NCBI GenBank assembly: GCA_018716545.1 | Contig: DVJU01000198.1 | Coordinates: 1 to 8,105 of the forward strand | DNA from: Scatomorpha pullicola | Lineage (GTDB): Bacteria > Bacillota > Clostridia > Oscillospirales > Oscillospiraceae | Length of the DNA stretch: 8,105 nucleotides | Direction: 5' to 3' | In this document: one piece after another, positions 5,062-8,105 of the stretch | How positions within the stretch are numbered: position 1 is the first letter of the stretch | Layout of the letters: each line of letters begins with the position of its first letter | Program-made: the position numbers and the translations under genes | The notes under the pieces: model-generated | What the model was told of the DNA's origin: nothing | The model's database searches: none | What the model saw: the letters and a program-made list of their open reading frames with translations, nothing else

Positions 5062-5958
5062 TTGTATTACGCCATAGCCGGCTCGGCCGCCCTCGTCATC
5101 GCAATAATGCTCGCGCTGAACGGCGAGCTGACTGCGGTGTACGGGGAGTATCTCACTACATTTATAATACACGCCGTCGGACTTGTGAGCGTCTCGGCAG
5201 TCTCGCTCGTCAAGCGCGAGAACCCGATAAAAATGGCAAAGGGCGTACCCTTTGCCATACTTCTGGGCGGAGTTATAAACTACTTCACCACGTTCTTCAA
5301 CACCCTGGCCGTCGGCAAGATCAGCGTCACGGCCATACTCGCGCTCAGCCTGCTCGGCCAGGCGGTCACCAGCCTCGTCGTCGACTGCTTCGGGCTGATG
5401 GGCATGCCCAGGCGCCGCCTCGGCGCGCTTGAGCTCTGCGGCCTGGCGGTCACGGCGGGCGGCATAGTCCTGCTGCTGGGTGGGACGGGCAGCGCGCCGC
5501 TGCTGCCTGTCATAGTCAGCATACTCTCCGGCACCTGCTGCGTGTGCACCCGGCAGGTCACGGCGCAGCTCTCCGAGCGCACCAGCCTGCTGACCGGCAC
5601 GTGGTTCAGCTACTTCACCGGGCTGCTCGTCTCAATAGCCGCGCTGGGCATCGCCGCCGCGCTGGGCGTGGAGATACCCTTCAGCGCGGGATTCAGCCCC
5701 AGGGCGTGGATATACCTCGGCGGCGCGCTGGGCGCAGTTGCGGTGTTTCTCCAGAGCATATGCGTCAAGCACATGAGCTCGGTCGCCATGACCCTCGTCA
5801 TGTTCGCCGGACAGGTGTTCGGCGGCGCGGCCATAGACGCGCTGTTCTACGAGAAGTTCAGCACCGTCACGCTCACGGGCGGCATACTCGCCTTCGCCGG
5901 CCTGGTGCTCAACGCCCTCGGCGCGCGCCGCGCGGAGAAGCGCTCACTTGCCGAATGA
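5062..5958 (+). CDS. YdcZ-type DMT superfamily transporter (DUF606)
   Basis: A 298-residue membrane protein made of two tandem DUF606 halves (about 1-140 and 147-288), giving ten predicted helices. The first half shows GSAALVIAIMLALNGELTAVYG at its start and LLGQAVTSLVVDCFGLMG (97-114). The second half has the matching GQVFGGAAIDALF (250-262). This GQ..(S/G)..(I/V)D pattern is the YdcZ signature. Such proteins lie in the inner membrane as putative small-molecule exporters, and the substrate is unknown. Many relatives are single-half proteins, so this is the fused form. TTG at 5062 is preferred as start because GGAGGAG ends six bases before it. The ATG at 5056 is too close to that site, and the GTG at 5017 lies in the leader. 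Its last 15 bases overlap the end of the convergent gene. Confidence 0.85.
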   Translation: MYYAIAGSAALVIAIMLALNGELTAVYGEYLTTFIIHAVGLVSVSAVSLVKRENPIKMAKGVPFAILLGGVINYFTTFFNTLAVGKISVTAILALSLLGQAVTSLVVDCFGLMGMPRRRLGALELCGLAVTAGGIVLLLGGTGSAPLLPVIVSILSGTCCVCTRQVTAQLSERTSLLTGTWFSYFTGLLVSIAALGIAAALGVEIPFSAGFSPRAWIYLGGALGAVAVFLQSICVKHMSSVAMTLVMFAGQVFGGAAIDALFYEKFSTVTLTGGILAFAGLVLNALGARRAEKRSLAE

Positions 5959-6312
5959 GACCTCCGTCAGCCTGTCGCGCAGCAGCTCCAGAGCCTTGTC
6001 TGCATGCTTCTCGTCTATGGTCTTGGCCTCGGCCAGCTCGTCTGCTCCGCGGCAGAACACCAGCCAGAAAGTGTCCGTGTGCACCACCTTACCGCAGGTG
6101 CGCGAGGCGCAGAGCATCGCGCGCTTGAACACGTGCTCAAAGCTGCCGTACGGCAGGCAGAACTGCCTCAGTCCGCTGCGGTAGAAAAACGCCCTCTCCC
6201 CCACGCGGTAAGGGCCGCACTTGACGGCAGCGCGGAAATCCGCCTGCAAGTCCGCGTCGGACAGCCTTTCGCCGGCGGGCGTGTAGAGCCTGACCTCCCT
6301 GCTCTCAGCCAT
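5944..6312 (-). CDS. Small cysteine-containing protein, possibly PH-like fold
   Basis: A 122-residue soluble protein without signal peptide or membrane segment. It has the look of a small PH-like family of Clostridia. After a short N-terminal stretch comes a helix (LQADFRAAVKCGPYRVG, 22-38), then alternating strands (AFFYRSGLRQFCLPYGSFEHV, RAMLCASRTCG, FWLVFC), and a final amphipathic helix (ADKALELLRDRLTE). Five cysteines (32, 52, 68, 73, 87) are unusual for a cytosolic protein this short. The fold is my guess from the strand pattern, and no function is known. The start at 6312 has GGAGG seven bases upstream. A Fur-like palindrome sits between its promoter and start codon, so expression may respond to iron. 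The 3' end overlaps the convergent YdcZ-type gene by 15 bp, with no terminator between them. Confidence 0.75.
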   Translation of the reverse strand: MAESREVRLYTPAGERLSDADLQADFRAAVKCGPYRVGERAFFYRSGLRQFCLPYGSFEHVFKRAMLCASRTCGKVVHTDTFWLVFCRGADELAEAKTIDEKHADKALELLRDRLTEVSFGK

Positions 6313-6331
6313 TCTCTTTCCTCCTATCAAT

Positions 6332-6350
6332 AATAAGAATCATTCTTATT
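6332..6350. promoter_or_regulatory. Fur-like operator, perfect 19-bp palindrome
   Basis: AATAAGAATCATTCTTATT is a perfect 9-1-9 inverted repeat. It matches the 7-1-7 Fur core TGATAATnATTATCA at 5 of 7 positions in each arm, and it is also close to the GAGAATCATTCTC boxes seen in other Fur regulons. It lies about 7 bases downstream of the predicted start of the minus-strand gene, a normal repressor position. PerR boxes have similar symmetry and cannot be excluded. Confidence 0.7.
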
Positions 6351-6363
6351 TTAATTTACTGAA

Positions 6364-6392
6364 ACTATATCACATTTTTCTCGTCAATGCAA
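6364..6392 (-). promoter_or_regulatory. Promoter of the small cysteine-containing gene
   Basis: On the minus strand TTGCAT (6387-6392) and TATAGT (6364-6369) are 17 bases apart, with a TGA extended -10 immediately before TATAGT. The start would fall near 6357, just before the palindrome. A TTGACG nearby has no -10 at proper spacing. Confidence 0.6.
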
Positions 6393-6450
6393 GACGGAAA
6401 TACGGCGCCGCGTGTGGAAATGGAGCGGCGTGTGGAATTCGGGGGCACGA

Positions 6451-6924
6451 ATGAAAAAATTCATCTCAGCATTTTTCGATAAGCAGTTTTTGAAATTCTG
6501 CCTGGTGGGCGCCGCCAACACAATTGTCGGCACTGCGGTGATGTACGGGCTGCGCTTCGGGTTTGACTGCGGCTACTGGTTCTCGTCGGCCATGAACTAC
6601 GTCGTGGGCAGCATATTGAGCTATTTCCTCAACAAATACTTCACGTTCAAGAGCCGCGGGCAGAGCTGGCAGGAGATCGTGCGCTTTGTGCTCAACATAG
6701 CCGTCTGCTACTTTGTTGCCTACGGCCTGGCCAAGCCTCTGGTCACCGCGGTACTCGGCAACGCCGGCGAGGATCTGCGCGACGCCGTCGCGATGCTCGC
6801 GGGCATGGTCATCTTCACCGGCCTGAACTATCTGGGTCAGCGCTTCTTCGCCTTCAAGGGCGTAAACGACAAAAAATCCGACGCAAACGGCGAAAACACG
6901 CTTGACAAAGCCGGCAAGTCCTGA
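6451..6924 (+). CDS. GtrA family membrane protein
   Basis: A 157-residue GtrA-like protein. The family hallmark FCLVGAANTIVGTAVMYGL (about 16-34) starts the first helix. It is followed by a second helix with NYVVGSILSYFLNKYFTF (48-65), then two more helices at about 75-95 and 105-128, the last with GLNYLGQRFFAFKG, which mirrors the NKYFTFK end of helix two. Members are small four-helix inner-membrane proteins thought to help move lipid-linked sugars for cell-surface glycosylation. No glycosyltransferase lies next to it here. The C-terminal tail is hydrophilic. The start at 6451 has only a weak GGGGG site five bases upstream; a GTG at 6412 in frame is less likely. I find no clear promoter of its own. 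Its final codons contain the -35 and extended -10 of the rplJ promoter. Confidence 0.88.
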   Translation: MKKFISAFFDKQFLKFCLVGAANTIVGTAVMYGLRFGFDCGYWFSSAMNYVVGSILSYFLNKYFTFKSRGQSWQEIVRFVLNIAVCYFVAYGLAKPLVTAVLGNAGEDLRDAVAMLAGMVIFTGLNYLGQRFFAFKGVNDKKSDANGENTLDKAGKS

Positions 6925-6930
6925 TATTAT
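6902..6930 (+). promoter_or_regulatory. rplJL promoter inside the end of gtrA
   Basis: A perfect TTGACA (6902-6907) lies 17 bases from TATTAT (6925-6930), with TGA (6922-6924) as extended -10. This is the best promoter in the window, as expected for ribosomal protein genes. The -35 is coding sequence of gtrA (Leu-Asp-Lys), and the TGA is its stop codon. Transcription should start near 6937. Confidence 0.9.
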
Positions 6931-6936
6931 ATTTGG

Positions 6937-7006
6937 GCGTTCCAAAGACAGCAGGCTGCTAGCAAGCGGAAGACCTGCCGAGGATGGCTCTTAACACAAG
7001 CTTTCT
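6937..7006 (+). promoter_or_regulatory. L10 leader, autoregulatory element of rplJL
   Basis: The leader holds the conserved blocks of the Firmicutes ribosomal protein L10 leader: AAAGACAGCAGG (6944-6955), then AAGCGGAAGACCTGCCGAGG (6964-6983). CAGG pairs with CCTG across the bulged region that resembles the L10 site on 23S rRNA. In the known mechanism L10, probably with L7/L12, binds here and favours the downstream terminator, so excess stalk protein lowers its own expression. The end of the element is approximate. Confidence 0.88.
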
Positions 7007-7007
7007 G

Positions 7008-7042
7008 CCTCCGTGTCCTTTGGGATACGGAGGTTTATTTTT
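7008..7042 (+). terminator. Attenuator hairpin of the L10 leader
   Basis: An 11-bp stem with one G-U pair (7008-7018 with 7023-7033) and a 4-base loop is followed directly by TTTATTTTT (7034-7042). It is a complete intrinsic terminator placed between the L10-binding leader and the rplJ ribosome-binding site, as expected for transcription attenuation. Confidence 0.88.
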
Positions 7043-7079
7043 GGGCGCGAAGATATTTCCGGAGGTGAAACAACAAGCA

Positions 7080-7628
7080 ATGCCGAACGCAAAGATTCTC
7101 AGCGAGAAGAAGGCGGTCGTCGAGGCTCTCGCAGAGCGCTTCAAGGGCGCCAGCGCGGGCGTGTTCGTGGATTACCGCGGCATCACCGTGGCCGAGGACA
7201 CTCAGCTCCGTCGCGAGCTGGTGAGCAATGAGGTCGAGTACAGCGTCGTGAAGAACACGCTGACCCGCTTCGCGCTTGAAAAGGCCGGGCTTTCCGATCT
7301 TGACAGCGTGCTCAACGGCACCACCTCTCTGGCCACCAGCGCCGGAGATCCCATCGCACCCATCCGCATCATCAACGAGTACTCCAAGAAGATGGGCGAT
7401 CGCTTCAACATCAAGGCCGCCTTCATGGATGGCAAGGTGCTCGATGCGCAGGAGATCGAGGAGATCGCCGCTCTGCCCAGCAAGGACGCGCTGTACGCGA
7501 AGGTCCTGGGCACCATGCTCGCCCCCATCACCAGTCTGGCCGTCGTTCTGGGTCAGATTCTCGAGCAGCAGGGAGGCTCCGTAGAGAGCGCCGCTGCCGA
7601 AGCCGACGAGGCTCCCGCCGCCGAATAA
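7080..7628 (+). CDS. rplJ: 50S ribosomal protein L10
   Basis: L10 anchors the L7/L12 dimers to 23S rRNA at the base of the ribosomal stalk, where translation factors are recruited. The 182-residue protein has the family order: an N-terminal rRNA-binding domain with KILSEKKAVVEALAERF, GVFVDYRGITVAE (27-39), LRRELVSNEVEYSVVKNTL (43-61) and GTTSLATSAGDP (80-91); then a C-terminal helix (about 136-165) that carries L7/L12; then an acidic alanine-rich tail. The start at 7080 gives the normal N terminus MPNAK. GGAGGTG (7061-7067) is 12 bases away, which is rather far. An in-frame GTG at 7065 overlaps that site and is less likely. The gene is controlled by the leader and attenuator upstream and co-transcribed with rplL. 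Almost all isoleucine codons here are ATC, unlike the neighbouring genes. Confidence 0.97.
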   Translation: MPNAKILSEKKAVVEALAERFKGASAGVFVDYRGITVAEDTQLRRELVSNEVEYSVVKNTLTRFALEKAGLSDLDSVLNGTTSLATSAGDPIAPIRIINEYSKKMGDRFNIKAAFMDGKVLDAQEIEEIAALPSKDALYAKVLGTMLAPITSLAVVLGQILEQQGGSVESAAAEADEAPAAE

Positions 7629-7674
7629 TCCGCGGCAACACACAACTCAAACTGATTAACAGGAGGAAATTATA

Positions 7675-8055
7675 ATGGCCAGCGAAAAAGTTACCGCCAT
7701 GATCGAGGAGATCAAGGCTCTTTCCGTTCTCGAGCTGAGCGAGCTCGTTCACGCCCTTGAGGAGACCTTCGGTGTCTCCGCCGCCGCCGTCGCCGCCCCC
7801 GCCGCCGGTGCTGCCGGCGCCGCCGCCCCCGCCGAGGAGGAGAAGACCGAGTTCGACGTTGTCATGAAGAGCTTTGGCAGCGAGAAGATCAAGGTCATCA
7901 AGGAAGTCCGCGGCATCACCGGTCTGGGTCTCGCCGAGGCGAAGGCTCTCGTCGAGAAGGTTCCCGCCAAGATCAAGGAAGGCGTGTCCAAGGACGAGGC
8001 CGAGGCTCTCAAGAAGCAGCTCGAGGCCGTCGGCGCCGAGGTCGAACTTGCCTAA
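7675..8055 (+). CDS. rplL: 50S ribosomal protein L7/L12
   Basis: L7/L12 forms the mobile stalk of the large subunit and stimulates GTP hydrolysis by EF-Tu, EF-G and IF2. The 126-residue product has the N-terminal dimerisation helices (1-33), an alanine-rich flexible hinge (34-56) and the globular C-terminal domain (57-126). That domain carries the strongly conserved EFDVVMKSFG, KIKVIKEVRGITGLGLAEAK (71-90) and LVEKVPAKIKEGVSKDEAE. AGGAGG at 7661-7666 lies eight bases before the ATG, stronger than the rplJ site, in keeping with the several L7/L12 copies needed per L10. The gene lies 46 bases after rplJ and ends directly at a strong terminator, so it closes the operon. Acidic composition and length are normal. 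Confidence 0.98.
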   Translation: MASEKVTAMIEEIKALSVLELSELVHALEETFGVSAAAVAAPAAGAAGAAAPAEEEKTEFDVVMKSFGSEKIKVIKEVRGITGLGLAEAKALVEKVPAKIKEGVSKDEAEALKKQLEAVGAEVELA

Positions 8056-8061
8056 AATATT

Positions 8062-8102
8062 TCAAACGAAAAGGCCGCCCTATGGGCGGCCTTTTCGTTT
8101 GA
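8062..8102 (+). terminator. Terminator of the rplJL operon
   Basis: A perfect 19-bp stem (8062-8080 with 8084-8102) closes a 3-base loop (TAT). The outer part is AAACGAAAA/TTTTCGTTT around a GGCCGCCC/GGGCGGCC core, so the U-rich run lies in the descending arm. It begins seven bases after the rplL stop codon and could also act on the opposite strand. Confidence 0.92.
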
Positions 8103-8105
8103 GGG

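Noticed and set aside
4201..5172. Minus-strand ORF of 323 codons
   Set aside because: It runs antisense through the UPF0126 gene, an intergenic promoter and the start of the transporter gene. Composition is typical of a shadow frame.
6340..6371. Possible gtrA promoter (TTCTTA ... TATATC) within the Fur-like box
   Set aside because: The -35 matches consensus at only three of six positions and lies in AT-rich sequence where such matches occur by chance.
6984..7079. In-frame ATG extension of rplJ through the leader (MALNTSFLPP...)
   Set aside because: It crosses the L10-binding element and the attenuator hairpin. L10 proteins start at MPNAK-like sequence, and the GGAGGTG site lies downstream of this ATG.

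Overview
The window looks like part of a high-GC chromosome from an anaerobic, Clostridia-type Firmicute. This is inference. It rests on strong GGAGG Shine-Dalgarno sites, a Firmicutes-style L10 leader before rplJ, compact intrinsic terminators, and DegV, YjdF, YdcZ and HdeD family genes. The genus cannot be named from the sequence. No rRNA, tRNA, CRISPR array, transposase or phage gene is visible, and no stretch longer than 300 bases lacks a gene.

Left edge (1-790): the first ~240 bases are the antisense of a ribF (riboflavin kinase/FAD synthetase) gene cut off at about position 240. It is joined head to head to the 3' part of a DUF4097 surface-type protein that has lost its own start. Both genes lose their N-terminal coding part at the same point, so this is a rearrangement breakpoint or an assembly chimera. 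The apparent 245-residue ORF across it is not one gene. A strong bidirectional terminator follows.

Region 800-2975: a degV (FakB-like fatty-acid-binding) gene faces away from a marR regulator. Two good sigma-A promoters overlap in the 100-bp gap, and two MarR-type palindromes 31 bp apart cover them. The marR transcript probably continues through an unrecognised 91-codon ORF, which looks like the tail of a lost gene, and a YjdF/DUF2992 gene, ending at a bidirectional terminator.

Region 2990-4947: an HdeD-like (DUF308) membrane protein gene is divergent from a two-gene operon. That operon encodes an UlaG-like metallo-beta-lactamase-fold hydrolase and a UPF0126/TRIC-type membrane protein, overlapping by one base.

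Region 4948-6450: a YdcZ-type DMT transporter gene converges with, and overlaps by 15 bp, a small cysteine-containing gene that may have a PH-like fold. The upstream region of that small gene holds a perfect 19-bp Fur-like palindrome just after its predicted transcription start.

Region 6451-8105: a gtrA-family gene is followed by the rplJ-rplL ribosomal stalk operon. The rplJ promoter lies inside the last codons of gtrA, and the gtrA stop codon doubles as the extended -10 TGn. An L10 autoregulatory leader with an attenuator precedes rplJ, and a near-perfect terminator follows rplL. Neither rplA upstream nor rpoB immediately downstream is present, so rplJL appears to be a stand-alone unit here.
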